Shown: positions 19,970 through 28,680, counted from the first letter of the stretch. The stretch: 64,000 nucleotides of DNA from Microbacterium aurantiacum (GCF_002872075.1 NZ_PGGU01000005.1:248001-312000), one strand, 5' to 3'. Notes: generated by a model not told the origin, from the letters alone. Numbers and translations: made by a program.

Positions 19970-20269
19970 GTGTCTGAAATCACCCCTGATCTTGTGCGCC
20001 ATCTCGGCGTGCTCGCGCGCATCCAGTTGAACGACGACGAGGTGTCGCGGCTCACCGGCCAGCTCGACGCCATCGTCGACAACATCGCGAAGGTGTCGCA
20101 GGTCGCGACCGCCGACGTTGTCGCGACGAGTCATCCGATACCGCTGAGCAACGTCTTCCGCCCCGATGTCGTCGGGCAGCCGCTCACGCACGAGCAGGTG
20201 CTGCAGAACGCACCGGATCAGGCCGACGGCCGCTTCCGCGTCACCGCGATCCTGGGAGAAGAGCAGTGA
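19970..20269 (+). CDS. gatC: Asp/Glu-tRNA amidotransferase subunit C
   Basis: GatC (99 residues) stabilises the GatCAB complex that converts Glu-tRNA(Gln) and Asp-tRNA(Asn) to the amidated forms. The sequence [19 protein letters not shown] and DNIAKVSQV, then the [12 protein letters not shown] loop, is typical of the family. I take GTG 19970 over the adjacent GTG 19967 because it lies exactly 6 nt after TAGACT. The stop overlaps the gatA start by 4 nt (GTGA). Confidence 0.95.
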   Translation: MSEITPDLVRHLGVLARIQLNDDEVSRLTGQLDAIVDNIAKVSQVATADVVATSHPIPLSNVFRPDVVGQPLTHEQVLQNAPDQADGRFRVTAILGEEQ

Positions 20270-21783
20270 GCGACATCATCCGCCTGACCGCAGCGGAGCT
20301 CGCCGGCAAACTCGCCTCGCGCGAGGTCTCCAGCGTCGAGGCGACGCAGGCGCACCTCGACCGCATCGCCGCCGTCGACGGCGACGTCCACGCCTTCCTG
20401 CACATCAACGAGCACGCGCTCGATGCTGCCGCCGCGATCGACGCGCGCCGCGCAGCCGGCGAGCAGCTCGGACCGATCGCCGGCGTCCCGCTCGCCATCA
20501 AGGACGTCCTGGTCACGACCGACCAGCCGACGACCAGCGGCTCGCGCATTCTCGAGGGATATCGTTCGCCCTACGACGCCACCGTGGTCGCCCGCTCTCG
20601 CGCAGCAGGACTGATCCCGCTCGGCAAGACCAACATGGATGAGTTCGCGATGGGCTCCTCCACCGAGCACTCCGCATACGGCCCCACCCGCAACCCCTGG
20701 GATCTCGACCGGATCCCCGGTGGTTCCGGCGGTGGCTCCGCGGCTGCCGTCGCCGCCTTCGAAGCCCCGCTCGCCCTCGGCTCCGACACCGGCGGATCCA
20801 TCCGGCAGCCCGCACACGTGACGGGAACGGTCGGCGTCAAGCCCACGTACGGCGGCGTCAGCCGCTACGGCGCCATCGCCCTGGCGTCGAGCCTCGACCA
20901 GGTCGGCCCCGTCACCCGCACCGTGCTCGACGCGGGACTGCTGCACGATGCGATCGGCGGGTACGACCCGAAGGACTCGACCTCTCTGCGTGACGCCTGG
21001 CCGTCGTTCGCCGAAGCCGCTCGTGAGGGCGCCAGAGGAGACGTGCTCAAGGGCCTGAAGGTCGGCGTCATCCGTGAGCTTCCGGACAGCGGCTTCCAGC
21101 CTGGCGTCGCCGCGTCGTTCCGCAGCGCACTCGCGCTGATGGAGGCGCAGGGCGCGGAGATCGTCGAGATCGGGGCACCGCACTTCGAGTTCGGCGTGGC
21201 CGCGTACTACCTGATCCTCCCGGCGGAGGCCTCGAGCAACCTGGCCAAGTTCGATTCGGTCCGATTCGGGCTGCGTGTCACCCCCGACGGAAACCCCACA
21301 GTCGAAGACGTCATGTCGGCGACTCGCGACGCCGGGTTCGGCGATGAGGTCAAGCGCCGCATCATCCTCGGCACCTATGCCCTGTCGGCCGGTTACTACG
21401 ACGCCTATTACGGCAGTGCACAGAAGGTCCGGACTCTCATCCAGCAGGACTTCGCGCACGCATTCGCCGATGTGGACATCATCGCGACGCCTTCGGCGCC
21501 GACCACCGCGTTCAAGATCGGCGAGCAGGTCGATGATCCGCTGAAGATGTACCTGAACGACATCACCACGATCCCGGTGAACCTCGCCGGAGTCCCGGGC
21601 ATCTCGATCCCCTCGGGTCTCGCCTCCGAGGACGGCCTGCCCGTCGGCATCCAGTTCATCGCTCCGGCACGCGAGGACGCCCGCCTGTACAAGGTCGGCG
21701 CCGCGCTCGAAGCAATACTGCTCGACTCGTGGGGCGCCCCGCTCCTGAACCGCGCACCCCAGCTCACGGGAGGAACCCGCTGA
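20266..21783 (+). CDS. gatA: Asp/Glu-tRNA amidotransferase subunit A
   Basis: GatA is the amidase that frees ammonia from glutamine. In this 505-residue protein the Ser-cisSer-Lys triad is intact: K79 in AIKDVL, S154 in the glycine/serine-rich [10 protein letters not shown] and S178 in DTGGSIRQ, at the same residue numbers as described for Staphylococcus aureus GatA. Presence of gatCAB implies that glutaminyl-tRNA, asparaginyl-tRNA or both are made by transamidation. It is coupled to gatC by GTGA overlap and its last base is the first base of the gatB ATG. Confidence 0.98.
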   Translation: MSDIIRLTAAELAGKLASREVSSVEATQAHLDRIAAVDGDVHAFLHINEHALDAAAAIDARRAAGEQLGPIAGVPLAIKDVLVTTDQPTTSGSRILEGYRSPYDATVVARSRAAGLIPLGKTNMDEFAMGSSTEHSAYGPTRNPWDLDRIPGGSGGGSAAAVAAFEAPLALGSDTGGSIRQPAHVTGTVGVKPTYGGVSRYGAIALASSLDQVGPVTRTVLDAGLLHDAIGGYDPKDSTSLRDAWPSFAEAAREGARGDVLKGLKVGVIRELPDSGFQPGVAASFRSALALMEAQGAEIVEIGAPHFEFGVAAYYLILPAEASSNLAKFDSVRFGLRVTPDGNPTVEDVMSATRDAGFGDEVKRRIILGTYALSAGYYDAYYGSAQKVRTLIQQDFAHAFADVDIIATPSAPTTAFKIGEQVDDPLKMYLNDITTIPVNLAGVPGISIPSGLASEDGLPVGIQFIAPAREDARLYKVGAALEAILLDSWGAPLLNRAPQLTGGTR

Positions 21784-23321
21784 TGGCCGCCGCCAAGCTC
21801 ATGGACTTCGACAAGGCGCTCGAGCTGTTCGAGCCCGTGCTCGGCTTCGAGGTGCACGTCGAGCTCAACACGAACACGAAGATGTTCTCGGATGCGCCGA
21901 ACCCCGCGAACGAGCTGTACCACGCGGCCGAGCCGAACACGCTCATCGCACCGGTCGACCTGGGCCTCCCCGGTTCGCTGCCGGTCGTGAACGAGACGGC
22001 GATCCGCTCGTCGATCAGCCTGGGCCTCGCCCTCGGCTGCTTGATCGCCGAGTCGAGCCGCTTCGCCCGCAAGAACTACTTCTACCCCGACCTCGGCAAG
22101 AACTACCAGATCTCGCAGTACGACGAGCCGATCGCCTTCGAGGGCTCGGTCGAGGTGGAGCTCGAGGACGGCACGATCGTTCAGATTCCGATCGAGCGCG
22201 CGCACATGGAGGAGGACGCCGGCAAGCTCACCCACATGGGCGGCGCGACCGGCCGCATCCAGGGTGCCGAGTACTCGCTCGTCGACTACAACCGTGCCGG
22301 TGTGCCCCTCGTCGAGATCGTCACGAAGACGATCTTCGGCACCGACCACCGCGCCCCCGAGGTCGCGAAGGCGTATGTCCAGACCATCCGCGACATCGTG
22401 CGCAGTCTCGGCATCTCGGAAGCGCGCCTCGAGCGCGGCAACCTGCGCTGCGACGCGAACGTGTCGCTGCGCCCGCGAGTTGCGGAAGGCGAGCAGCCGG
22501 CCCCGCTCGGCACCCGCACCGAGACGAAGAACGTCAACTCGATGCGCTCCGTCGAACGCGCCGTCAAGTACGAGATCCAGCGTCAGGCGCAGATTCTCGC
22601 TGACGGCGGCACGATCAGGCAGGAGACGCGGCACTGGCACGAGGACACCGGCGCCACATCTCCTGGTCGCCCGAAGTCGGATGCCGACGACTACCGCTAC
22701 TTCCCGGAGCCCGATCTGCTGCCCGTGCAGCCGCCGGCCGAGCTGATCGAGGAACTGCGTGCGGCTCTGCCCGAGCAGCCTGTCGCCCGTCGACGTCGCC
22801 TGATGACCGAGTGGGGCTTCACGGACAAGGAGTTCCAGGACGTCCGCAACAACGGGCTGGTCGGAGAGGTCGAGGCGACGATCGCCGCCGGCGCATCCCC
22901 GGCTGCGGCGCGCAAATGGTGGACCGGTGAGATCACCCGCACAGCGAATGTGCAGGGCAAGGATGCTGCTGAGCTCGTCAGCCCGGCAGATGTGGCCGCC
23001 CTTCAGCAGCTCGTCGAGGCGGGCACGCTCACTGACAAGCTGGCACGTCAGGTGCTCGAGGGCGTCATCGCGGGCGAAGGGACGCCGCAGCAGGTCGTCG
23101 ATGCACGTGGTCTGGCGGTCGTCTCCGATGACGGCGCACTGATCGCCGCCATCGATGACGCGCTGGCGAGCCAGCCGGACGTGATGGCGAAGATCCGCGA
23201 TGGCAAGGTTCAGGCAGCCGGTGCAGTCATCGGCGCCGTCATGAAGGCGATGAACGGCCAGGCCGATGCCGCTCGCGTGCGCGAGTTGGTCCTGGCTCGC
23301 GCCGGTGAACCCGAAGCATAA
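21783..23321 (+). CDS. gatB: Asp/Glu-tRNA amidotransferase subunit B
   Basis: GatB (512 residues) binds the misacylated tRNA, phosphorylates the acyl group and transfers ammonia. The cradle domain has [15 protein letters not shown], the metal/ATP region [16 protein letters not shown], and GADYNR-type [17 protein letters not shown]; the C-terminal YqeY-like tail holds [19 protein letters not shown] 21783 (preceded by GGAGGAACCCGC) starts [13 protein letters not shown] and overlaps the gatA stop TGA. It is the last gene of gatCAB and is followed by a hairpin at 23344. Confidence 0.98.
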   Translation: MAAAKLMDFDKALELFEPVLGFEVHVELNTNTKMFSDAPNPANELYHAAEPNTLIAPVDLGLPGSLPVVNETAIRSSISLGLALGCLIAESSRFARKNYFYPDLGKNYQISQYDEPIAFEGSVEVELEDGTIVQIPIERAHMEEDAGKLTHMGGATGRIQGAEYSLVDYNRAGVPLVEIVTKTIFGTDHRAPEVAKAYVQTIRDIVRSLGISEARLERGNLRCDANVSLRPRVAEGEQPAPLGTRTETKNVNSMRSVERAVKYEIQRQAQILADGGTIRQETRHWHEDTGATSPGRPKSDADDYRYFPEPDLLPVQPPAELIEELRAALPEQPVARRRRLMTEWGFTDKEFQDVRNNGLVGEVEATIAAGASPAAARKWWTGEITRTANVQGKDAAELVSPADVAALQQLVEAGTLTDKLARQVLEGVIAGEGTPQQVVDARGLAVVSDDGALIAAIDDALASQPDVMAKIRDGKVQAAGAVIGAVMKAMNGQADAARVRELVLARAGEPEA

Positions 23322-23343
23322 GCACTCCGCGGGCTGACCGCTC

Positions 23344-23373
23344 CTCCCGGACCTCGTGTCCGAGGTCCGGGAG
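23344..23373 (+). terminator. Terminator after gatB
   Basis: A 13-bp perfect stem (23344-23356 and 23361-23373) with loop TGTC lies 22 nt after the gatB stop. The following AGAAT is only weakly T/A-rich, so this is a hairpin without a U-tract, common in GC-rich actinobacteria. Confidence 0.7.
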
Positions 23374-23384
23374 AGAATGGGCAC

Positions 23385-24641
23385 ATGGGACACGGTGACG
23401 GCAGAGGGCGCGTCGTATCCTCCGACGGCGCCGACGATACGGGCACCCGCATCCTGCACGTCGACATGGACGCGTTCTACGCGGCGGTCGAGGTACTCGA
23501 CGATCCGTCACTACGCGGGCTCCCGCTGATCATCGGTGCGCCGGACGGCCGCTCCGTCGTCTCCAGCGCCTCGTACGAGGCTCGGCGCTACGGCGTGCGT
23601 GCGGCGATGCCGGTGTCGCAGGCGCTGCGGCTGTGCCCCTCGGCCCGCATCGTCCTTCCGCATTTCCACCGGTACCACGAGGTCTCCCGCCAGGTGATGG
23701 AGATCTTCGAGTCGTTCACGCCGCTCGTCGAGCCGCTGTCGGTCGACGAGGCGTTCCTCGACGTGCAGGGGGTACGTCGGCTGTGGGGGAGCCCAGCGCG
23801 AATCGCTCAGCTCATCCGGGAGCGCGTACAGGCGGAGGTCGGGATCACCTGCAGCGTCGGAGTCGCCGCGACGAAGCACGTGGCGAAGATGGCGTCGACG
23901 ATCGCGAAGCCCGACGGGATGCTGGTGGTCGCCGCCGCCGACACACTGGATTTCCTGGCGCTCCGCCCGGTGCGGGCCATGTGGGGTGTGGGGCCGAAGG
24001 CTGCAGAGGCGCTGGAGGGTCGCGGCATCCGCACCATCGGCGACATCCGCGAGTCTTCCCGGGAGATGCTCGATCGGGCGGTGGGTGCGGCTCTCAGCGC
24101 CCGTCTGACGCAGTTGGCGTGGGGCGAAGACGCGCGACTCATCGAGACGGAGCGCGTGGAGAAGAGCATCGGGCACGAGGAGACGTTCGATCACGACGTC
24201 ATCGATCGTGTGTACCTCCGTGCCGAGCTGCTGAGGCTTGCCGATCGTGTCGCCGCCCGGCTTCGGCGCGCGGACTGGGAGACGGGGACCGTGGCCATCA
24301 AGATCCGCTTCGACGACTTCCGCACTCTCAGCAGATCGCAGACCCTTCCCGAGGCCACCGCTGTGGGTCAGCGGATCGGAGAGGCCGCGCAGGCGCTCTT
24401 CGAACAGATCGAGCGTCGCGACCCGGTTCGCCTGGTCGGCGTGCGGGCCGAGAACCTCCGCCCGGCGGGTGGCAGTGTGATGGGGCTCTGGGACGACGAC
24501 GAGGACTGGCGGCGCGTCGAGGGTGCGGTCGACGATGCCGTCGCGCGTTTCGGCAATGCCACGATCACCAGAGCGCGCCATCTGGGGCGCGGTGAGGGGC
24601 GCGGCGCAGCGCAGCACCCGAAGGCTCACGGACTGGATTGA
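23385..24641 (+). CDS. dinB: DNA polymerase IV (Y-family)
   Basis: The 418-residue protein is a translesion polymerase. The catalytic acids are in place: D27 in HVDMDAFYA, and D121-E122 in LSVDEAFLDV; the YEAR segment (SSASYEARRYGV) and helix-hairpin-helix thumb (MWGVGPKAAEALEGRGI) follow, then a little-finger domain. There is an N-terminal extension of about 20 residues rich in Gly/Asp. A GAGAAT box 6 nt before the ATG could drive it separately from gatB. No LexA-type palindrome is visible directly upstream. Confidence 0.95.
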   Translation: MGHGDGRGRVVSSDGADDTGTRILHVDMDAFYAAVEVLDDPSLRGLPLIIGAPDGRSVVSSASYEARRYGVRAAMPVSQALRLCPSARIVLPHFHRYHEVSRQVMEIFESFTPLVEPLSVDEAFLDVQGVRRLWGSPARIAQLIRERVQAEVGITCSVGVAATKHVAKMASTIAKPDGMLVVAAADTLDFLALRPVRAMWGVGPKAAEALEGRGIRTIGDIRESSREMLDRAVGAALSARLTQLAWGEDARLIETERVEKSIGHEETFDHDVIDRVYLRAELLRLADRVAARLRRADWETGTVAIKIRFDDFRTLSRSQTLPEATAVGQRIGEAAQALFEQIERRDPVRLVGVRAENLRPAGGSVMGLWDDDEDWRRVEGAVDDAVARFGNATITRARHLGRGEGRGAAQHPKAHGLD

Positions 24642-24666
24642 CGTTCCGAGCGGCCCGGTCGTGGGT

Positions 24667-24672
24667 TAGCGT
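24667..24672 (+). promoter_or_regulatory. -10 box before the GerW-like gene, leaderless start
   Basis: TAGCGT, then GGGTTC, then ATG 24679. No ribosome-binding motif lies between. Confidence 0.4.
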
Positions 24673-24678
24673 GGGTTC

Positions 24679-25011
24679 ATGCCCAACATCGCACTGGAAC
24701 TCGGGAAGAACGCCGGATCCTTCGGCGTGAACAGCGCCTACGGAAACACGCAGACGGTCGACGGCGCGGAGTTCACTCCCGTCGCGTTGACCTGCACCGG
24801 ATTCGGTGGCGGATCAGGTGGTGCCGACGGCGCCGCGGAGGGCGAGGGCGGTGGAGGCGGTGGCATCGCGATCCCGCTGGGGGTCTACGTCCGCCGCGAA
24901 GAGGGTCTGCGATTCGAGCCGAACTTCGTCTCGCTGCTCGCCGTCGCGATCCCCTTCGTCTGGGTCGCAGGACGGGCGATCACCCGCATCATCCGTGCAC
25001 TCAAGAAGTGA
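24679..25011 (+). CDS. GerW/YtfJ-like protein
   Basis: The 110-residue protein begins PNIALELGKNAGSFGVNSAYG, has a Gly-rich centre (FGGGSGGADGAAEGEGGGGG), then IAIPLGVYVRREEGLRFEPN and a C-terminal hydrophobic segment VSLLAVAIPFVWVAG followed by basic residues. Gly-rich core plus conserved flanks match the sporulation protein YtfJ (GerW) family, which is also common in non-sporulating actinobacteria, where its role is unknown. The C-terminal helix suggests membrane attachment in this case. It overlaps the next gene in another frame. Confidence 0.65.
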   Translation: MPNIALELGKNAGSFGVNSAYGNTQTVDGAEFTPVALTCTGFGGGSGGADGAAEGEGGGGGGIAIPLGVYVRREEGLRFEPNFVSLLAVAIPFVWVAGRAITRIIRALKK

Positions 25012-25576
25012 GGACCCCGTCGCGGCTGCTCTGGAGCATGCCGCGGCACTGATCGCGGATGACGTGAAGGCCTTGGCCGCTGCCAACCCGGTGGTGCTCA
25101 TCGACGGATGCAGCGGTGCCGGCAAGTCCTCGCTCGCGCAGCGCCTACTCCGGCGGTGGCCGATGGCTGGCCGGGTGCAGTTGATCGCGCTGGACTCGAT
25201 CTACCCGGGGTGGGATGGTCTTGACGCCGGGGTAGAGCGCGCCGCCGAATGGATTCTGAGGCCGCACGGCCGTGGCCTCCTGGGCACGTGGCGACGGTGG
25301 GACTGGGAGGCCGAGGCGGATGCCGAGAGCCATGCCGTGGATCCCGCTCTCGGCGTCATCATCGAGGGGAGCGGTTCCCTCACACCCTTGACCGCCAAGC
25401 TCGCCGACGTCGGAGTGTGGGTGGACGCTCCAGATCATTCGCGCAAGTCACGGGCGCTCCGGCGCGACGGCGACACGTACCGGCCGCACTGGGACCGATG
25501 GGCGGCCCAGGAGCGTCGCCACATCGAGCGCGATGCACCACGGACGCTCGCGACGCGGATCGTCGAAATTCCCTGA
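24995..25576 (+). CDS. P-loop NTPase, uridine-kinase-like
   Basis: The protein carries Walker A DGCSGAGKSSLAQRL near residue 35, followed by LIALDSIYPGWDGL, a nucleoside/small-molecule kinase pattern with an acidic residue after strand 2, and later IIEGSGSLTP and a basic lid (RKSRALRRDGDTYRPHWDRW). The substrate is unknown. The start is uncertain: GTG 24995 (193 residues) is the first in-frame start near the end of the previous gene and overlaps it by 17 nt; the next plausible starts would cut into the helix before Walker A. It converges on the DUF2017 gene with 13 nt between stops. Confidence 0.7.
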   Translation: MHSRSEDPVAAALEHAAALIADDVKALAAANPVVLIDGCSGAGKSSLAQRLLRRWPMAGRVQLIALDSIYPGWDGLDAGVERAAEWILRPHGRGLLGTWRRWDWEAEADAESHAVDPALGVIIEGSGSLTPLTAKLADVGVWVDAPDHSRKSRALRRDGDTYRPHWDRWAAQERRHIERDAPRTLATRIVEIP

Positions 25577-25589
25577 ACTCGGGTGGCAC

Positions 25590-26081
25590 TCAGTCCAGAT
25601 CGTCGGCGGCCTGGATCAGGCCTTCGAGCCGGTAGCCGAGCCAGGTGTAGATGCCGTAGCGCGGGTCGTCCGGGTCGTACTGGTCGTCGTCCGTGATCTC
25701 CAGTCGGTCGGCGATGACGAGCCGGAGCGCGGTCAGCGTACGCAGCCAGGCATCGATGTCGGCCGCGCGGACGATGACGTCGCGGGGCGCGAGCGCCTCT
25801 TCCTCGGCGAGGGATTCGACGTCGACGTCGAATCCCTCGAGGGCCGAGCGGACAGTCGCCGCATCGGTGACCCTGCGGTCGAGGAGGTCGTCCCGGGTGC
25901 TGTCCGCGAAGCCACGCGACGCGTCGACGTCTTCCGGATAGGCGTTCGGCGTCAGTCGGGCGATCGCCGGATCGCTCGTGTCGCGCCCGGTGTCGACGAG
26001 CTCGATGAAGTCATCGACGAGACGTGACAAGTGGATTCCCTCGAGACGGGCGATGGAGAGCTGAATGGTCTTCTCCTTCAC
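25590..26081 (-). CDS. DUF2017 domain-containing protein
   Basis: The 163-residue, mostly acidic protein contains LEGIHLSRLVDDFIELVD, a DPAIARLTPNAYPED loop and a C-terminal LTALRLVIADRLEI...YDPDDPRYGIYTWLGYRLEGLI region, matching the actinobacterial DUF2017 family. The function is unknown. It is almost always beside clpS in actinobacteria (established gene order), which suggests a role in the ClpS/ClpCP pathway. Its GTG start overlaps the clpS stop (GTGA). Confidence 0.85.
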   Translation of the reverse strand: MKEKTIQLSIARLEGIHLSRLVDDFIELVDTGRDTSDPAIARLTPNAYPEDVDASRGFADSTRDDLLDRRVTDAATVRSALEGFDVDVESLAEEEALAPRDVIVRAADIDAWLRTLTALRLVIADRLEITDDDQYDPDDPRYGIYTWLGYRLEGLIQAADDLD

Positions 26082-26374
26082 AGCGGGGCCTTACGAACCG
26101 TCGCCCACAGTCCATAGTCGTGCATCGCCTGGGCGTGCACTTCCATGGTCTCTCGCGGACCGGTTGCGACGATGGCGTGTCCGTCGTTGTGCACCGCCAG
26201 CATCAGGGCGGTCGCCCGTTCCATCGAATACCCGAAGTACGTCCGGAAGACCCGCACGACGTAGCTCATCAGGTTCACCGGGTCGTTCCAGACGACGACC
26301 TGCCAGGGCTCCAGCGGTGCGGCTGAGAGGTCAGTGGTCTCCTGGATGTCCGGAGAGATCGACGGCAGGCTCAT
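26078..26374 (-). CDS. clpS: ATP-dependent Clp protease adaptor ClpS
   Basis: ClpS binds N-degron substrates and delivers them to the Clp ATPase. The 98-residue protein has a flexible N-terminus and the conserved core PWQVVVWNDPVNLMSYVV, then RVFRTYFGYSMERATALMLAVHNDG, with D/N and M residues of the N-degron pocket, and ends VHAQAMHDYGLWATVRKA. ATG 26374 is chosen because it overlaps the metallopeptidase stop as ATGA; a GTG two codons upstream is also in frame. Confidence 0.95.
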   Translation of the reverse strand: MSLPSISPDIQETTDLSAAPLEPWQVVVWNDPVNLMSYVVRVFRTYFGYSMERATALMLAVHNDGHAIVATGPRETMEVHAQAMHDYGLWATVRKAPL

Positions 26375-26718
26375 GCCCACCCCAGCTTGTGCAGCTGCTC
26401 GTCATCGATCCCGTAGAAATGCGCGATCTCGTGAACCAGCGTGGTGTGCACCTCGTCGCGGAGCTCGTCCTCGTCATCGCACGCCTCCAGATGGGGCTCC
26501 CGATACACGATGATGCGATCCGGGAGTTCGCCCATCCCATACTGGGTGCGTTCGGTGAGGGCCAGACCGTCATAGAGACCGAGAAGGTCGAGGCTGCCGT
26601 CCTCTGGGCGATCCTCGACCACGAAGACCACGTTCTCCAGGCCGTCCACCATGTCGTCGGGCAGGCGATCGAGCTCGTCGATGACGAGTTCCTCGAAGGC
26701 GGCGGCATCCATGTTCAT
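26371..26718 (-). CDS. Zincin-like metallopeptidase family protein (DUF1025 type)
   Basis: The 115-residue protein carries HTTLVHEIAHFYGIDDEQL at its C-terminus, a HExxH metal site followed by a downstream acidic ligand, as in the minimal zincin family PF06262. The N-terminal part (FEELVIDELDRLPDD and VVFVVEDRP) also matches. Substrates are unknown. It opens the operon metallopeptidase-clpS-DUF2017, which has 4-nt overlaps throughout. Three in-frame starts lie within 10 codons (GTG 26721, ATG 26718, ATG 26712); a TAGGCT box at 26727-26732 precedes them. Confidence 0.88.
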   Translation of the reverse strand: MNMDAAAFEELVIDELDRLPDDMVDGLENVVFVVEDRPEDGSLDLLGLYDGLALTERTQYGMGELPDRIIVYREPHLEACDDEDELRDEVHTTLVHEIAHFYGIDDEQLHKLGWA

Positions 26719-26758
26719 CACAGCCCAGCCTATGGGGAGAGCGGAGTTCCGAAGATCG

Positions 26759-27388
26759 TCAGTGCACGAACACCAGCAGCGCGGCCACGGCGATGAACAG
26801 GGCGCCGAACACGGAGTTGAGTGTCCGCTGCCCGCGCGGCGATTGCGTGAGCCGGCGGAACGGTCGCGCCGCGGAGGCGAAGAAGCCCCACATGACGATC
26901 ACGTCGACAAGGATCACCGTGCCGATCAGCGTGAGGTATTGGGGGAGCGGTGGCTCGTCCAGACGGACGAACTGGGGGATGAAGGCGAGGAAGAACACGA
27001 TCGCCTTGGGGTTGAGCAGATTGACCCAGAATCCCCGCCGGATCATCGACCAGCGACCCTCGCGGGAGACGGGGGCCGCGGTTTCGTCTTCGTCCGGTAT
27101 CACGGGCCGGGCGAGGATGAGCCGAATGCCGAGGTACACGAGGTACGCGGCACCCGAGTAGCGGATGGCGTTGAACAGGATCTCCGAACTGGAGACGATG
27201 AGGCCGACGCCCGCCGCGACGATCACGACGTGCACGATGAGCGCCAGCTGCTGTCCGATCACGCCCCAGATCGAGCGGCGCCAGCCCTGGCTCAGGGCAT
27301 TCGACATGGTGTTGATGGCACCGGCGCCGGGAGTGAAGCTGATCACCACGCAAGCCGTGAGGAGAGAGAGCCAGACCGTCAGCGACAC
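26759..27388 (-). CDS. LysE family amino-acid exporter
   Basis: The 209-residue membrane protein has about six hydrophobic segments. The first contains LLTACVVISFTPGAGAINTMSNALSQGWR, which includes the conserved small-residue PGAGA motif of the LysE/RhtB superfamily, and the third is followed by AYLVYLGIRLI, another family signature. LysE-type proteins export amino acids such as lysine, homoserine or threonine; the substrate here is unknown. GTG 27388 follows TAGACT by 6 nt. Its stop lies 38 nt before the metallopeptidase operon, which has its own -10 box. Confidence 0.9.
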   Translation of the reverse strand: MSLTVWLSLLTACVVISFTPGAGAINTMSNALSQGWRRSIWGVIGQQLALIVHVVIVAAGVGLIVSSSEILFNAIRYSGAAYLVYLGIRLILARPVIPDEDETAAPVSREGRWSMIRRGFWVNLLNPKAIVFFLAFIPQFVRLDEPPLPQYLTLIGTVILVDVIVMWGFFASAARPFRRLTQSPRGQRTLNSVFGALFIAVAALLVFVH

Positions 27389-27394
27389 CTCGAC

Positions 27395-27400
27395 AGTCTA
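27395..27400 (-). promoter_or_regulatory. -10 box of the LysE-family gene, leaderless start
   Basis: TAGACT on the minus strand, then GTCGAG, then GTG 27388. Confidence 0.5.
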
Positions 27401-27439
27401 CGGTCGTGCCGGACTCGCCCCGCGACGGTGCCGGATGCA

Positions 27440-27473
27440 GAAGAGGCCCGAACCTCAGGGTTCGGGCCTCTTC
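27440..27473. terminator. Terminator downstream of tRNA-His
   Basis: A 15-bp perfect stem (27440-27454 and 27459-27473) with a 4-nt loop lies 6 nt beyond the 3' end of the minus-strand tRNA-His gene. It has a short T-tract (TTCTGCATC direction) only, but position and stem strength support termination. Confidence 0.75.
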
Positions 27474-27479
27474 ATGTAT

Positions 27480-27556
27480 TGGGGTGGCTAACGGGGCTCG
27501 AACCCGCGACCCCCGCGACCACAACGCGGTGCTCTACCAACTGAGCTATAGCCACC
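27480..27556 (-). tRNA. tRNA-His (GTG anticodon)
   Basis: The cloverleaf is complete: acceptor GTGGCTA/TAGCCAC with an encoded extra 5' G opposite C73, which is the histidine identity feature; D arm GCTC/GAGC; anticodon loop TTGTGGT with GTG; T arm GCGGG/CCCGT with TTCGAGC; and an encoded CCA end. It lies between orn and the LysE gene on the minus strand. Confidence 0.97.
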
Positions 27557-27591
27557 ATGTGCCTACCGGAGAAGGCAACCAGACGATTCTA

Positions 27592-28218
27592 TTACACGTT
27601 CGGGGCGAACTCCGACACGGTGCGCGAGGCGATCTCTCGTGCCTGATCGCTGGAGGGTCCGGGCTCGGCGACGAAGACGGCTTCGCGGTAGTAGCGCAGT
27701 TCTCTGATCGACTCGAGGATGTCCGCCAGTGCGCGGTGCCCGCCGTCCTTCGCCGGGGCCTGGAAGAACACCCGCGGATACCAGCGACGGGAGAGTTCTT
27801 TGATGCTGGAGACGTCGACGTTGCGGTAATGCAGCCAGTTGTCGATCTGCGGCATGTACTTCGCGAGGAACATCCGATCGGTGCCGATCGTGTTGCCGGC
27901 GAGCGGAGCCTTGCGCTCCAACGGGACGAACCGCTTGATGTAGGCGAGAGTCTGCGCCTCGGCATCAGCGAGGGAGACGCCGAGCGGGATCTCCTCGATG
28001 AGCCCCGAGCTCTCATGCATCTTCGTCACGAAGTCGTTCATGTTGTCCAGTGCCGCCTCGCTCGGCCTGATCACGATCTGGAACCCCGGATCGACGGGTT
28101 CGAGCTCGAAATCGGTGATGACGACGGCGATCTCGACGAGCTCATCGACCTGAAGATCGAGCCCCGTCATCTCGCAGTCGATCCAGACGAGTCGATCATT
28201 CTCGGACGCAGATACCAT
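27592..28218 (-). CDS. orn: Oligoribonuclease
   Basis: Orn degrades short RNA oligomers, mainly dinucleotides, and linear c-di-nucleotides to mononucleotides. The 208-residue protein shows the DEDDh exonuclease motifs: VWIDCEMTGLD (residues 10-20), then PLAGNTIGTDRMFLAKYMPQ, and the final KDGGHRALADILESI with the catalytic His and Asp. ATG 28218 is placed 6 nt behind TAGGAT. The C-terminal tail extends about 20 residues past the catalytic core. It is followed on the same strand by tRNA-His. Confidence 0.97.
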   Translation of the reverse strand: MVSASENDRLVWIDCEMTGLDLQVDELVEIAVVITDFELEPVDPGFQIVIRPSEAALDNMNDFVTKMHESSGLIEEIPLGVSLADAEAQTLAYIKRFVPLERKAPLAGNTIGTDRMFLAKYMPQIDNWLHYRNVDVSSIKELSRRWYPRVFFQAPAKDGGHRALADILESIRELRYYREAVFVAEPGPSSDQAREIASRTVSEFAPNV

Positions 28219-28224
28219 GACGCC

Positions 28225-28230
28225 ATCCTA
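28225..28230 (-). promoter_or_regulatory. -10 box of orn, leaderless start
   Basis: TAGGAT on the minus strand, then GGCGTC, then ATG 28218. Confidence 0.5.
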
Positions 28231-28278
28231 TCGACGGCGCAGACATCGCCTTCCGGAGCGCGGTACGGTATTTAGGCC

Positions 28279-28351
28279 GCCTCCGTAGCTCAGGGGATAG
28301 AGCAGGAGCCTTCTAATCTCTTGGTCGCAGGTTCGAATCCTGCCGGGGGCA
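28279..28351 (+). tRNA. tRNA-Arg (TCT anticodon)
   Basis: Acceptor GCCTCCG pairs with CGGGGGC (one T-G wobble), D arm GCTC/GAGC, anticodon loop CTTCTAA with TCT, T arm GCAGG/CCTGC with TTCGAAT, discriminator A. The CCA end is not encoded. The anticodon stem (GGAGC/TCTCT) has a C-T mismatch at the loop-closing 31-39 pair and a G-T pair at 27-43. Confidence 0.95.
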
Positions 28352-28355
28352 CACC

Positions 28356-28371
28356 GATCGTGACGACGATC
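28356..28371. terminator. Weak hairpin after tRNA-Arg
   Basis: GATCGT (28356-28361), loop GACG, ACGATC (28366-28371), then TTCCC. The 6-bp stem is short, but it sits between the convergent ends of the tRNA-Arg gene and the 28377 gene. Confidence 0.35.
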
Positions 28372-28376
28372 TTCCC

Positions 28377-28646
28377 TCACGCGTAGCGCAGCACCGCGAC
28401 CGCATCGTCGGGACGCCAGAACTCTCCGACGATGCGGAACGTCCCGGTGGCGAGGTGCAGTCGCTCGGCGCGGTACCGAAGGCCGAGCGGGTCGGCGACG
28501 ATGCGCAGATGGCCGAGGATTCGGCCGTTCGCGTCCTGGACGCGCCACAGGTGGTCGGCCGCTCGAACGAGCTTCTCGCGCGTGGTGGCGAGTCGGGGAG
28601 TCGCATAGGGGACCTCGGGCAGGGACGTGATCAGGTTGTCGGACAT
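28377..28646 (-). CDS. Small hypothetical protein
   Basis: The protein has 89 residues with a strong ribosome site (AAAGGAG, 6 nt before ATG 28646). It is mixed alpha/beta with HLWRVQDANGRILGHLRIV and LRYRAERLHLATGTFRIVGEFWRPDDAV, reminiscent of small single-domain proteins of actinobacteria without a known function; there are no cysteines, membrane helix or signal peptide. A LexA-box-like sequence lies 19 nt upstream of its start, between it and the divergent ssb gene, so damage control is possible but unproven. Confidence 0.7.
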   Translation of the reverse strand: MSDNLITSLPEVPYATPRLATTREKLVRAADHLWRVQDANGRILGHLRIVADPLGLRYRAERLHLATGTFRIVGEFWRPDDAVAVLRYA

Positions 28647-28664
28647 CGGAATCTCCTTTCTGGT

Positions 28665-28680
28665 TCGAACATATGAGCGA
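28665..28680. promoter_or_regulatory. Candidate LexA (SOS) box
   Basis: TCGAAC-ATAT-GAGCGA compares with the actinobacterial SOS consensus TCGAAC-N4-GTTCGA: the left half is perfect, the right half matches at 4 of 6 positions. It lies upstream of the 89-residue protein gene (minus) and about 175 nt upstream of ssb (plus). Confidence 0.35.

Noticed and set aside
23322..23384. LexA box upstream of dinB
   Set aside because: No TCGAAC or GTTCGA half-site is present in the gap.
21408..23459. Minus-strand open frame of 683 residues opposite gatA, gatB and dinB
   Set aside because: Shadow of the gatAB frames; no start signal or motif.
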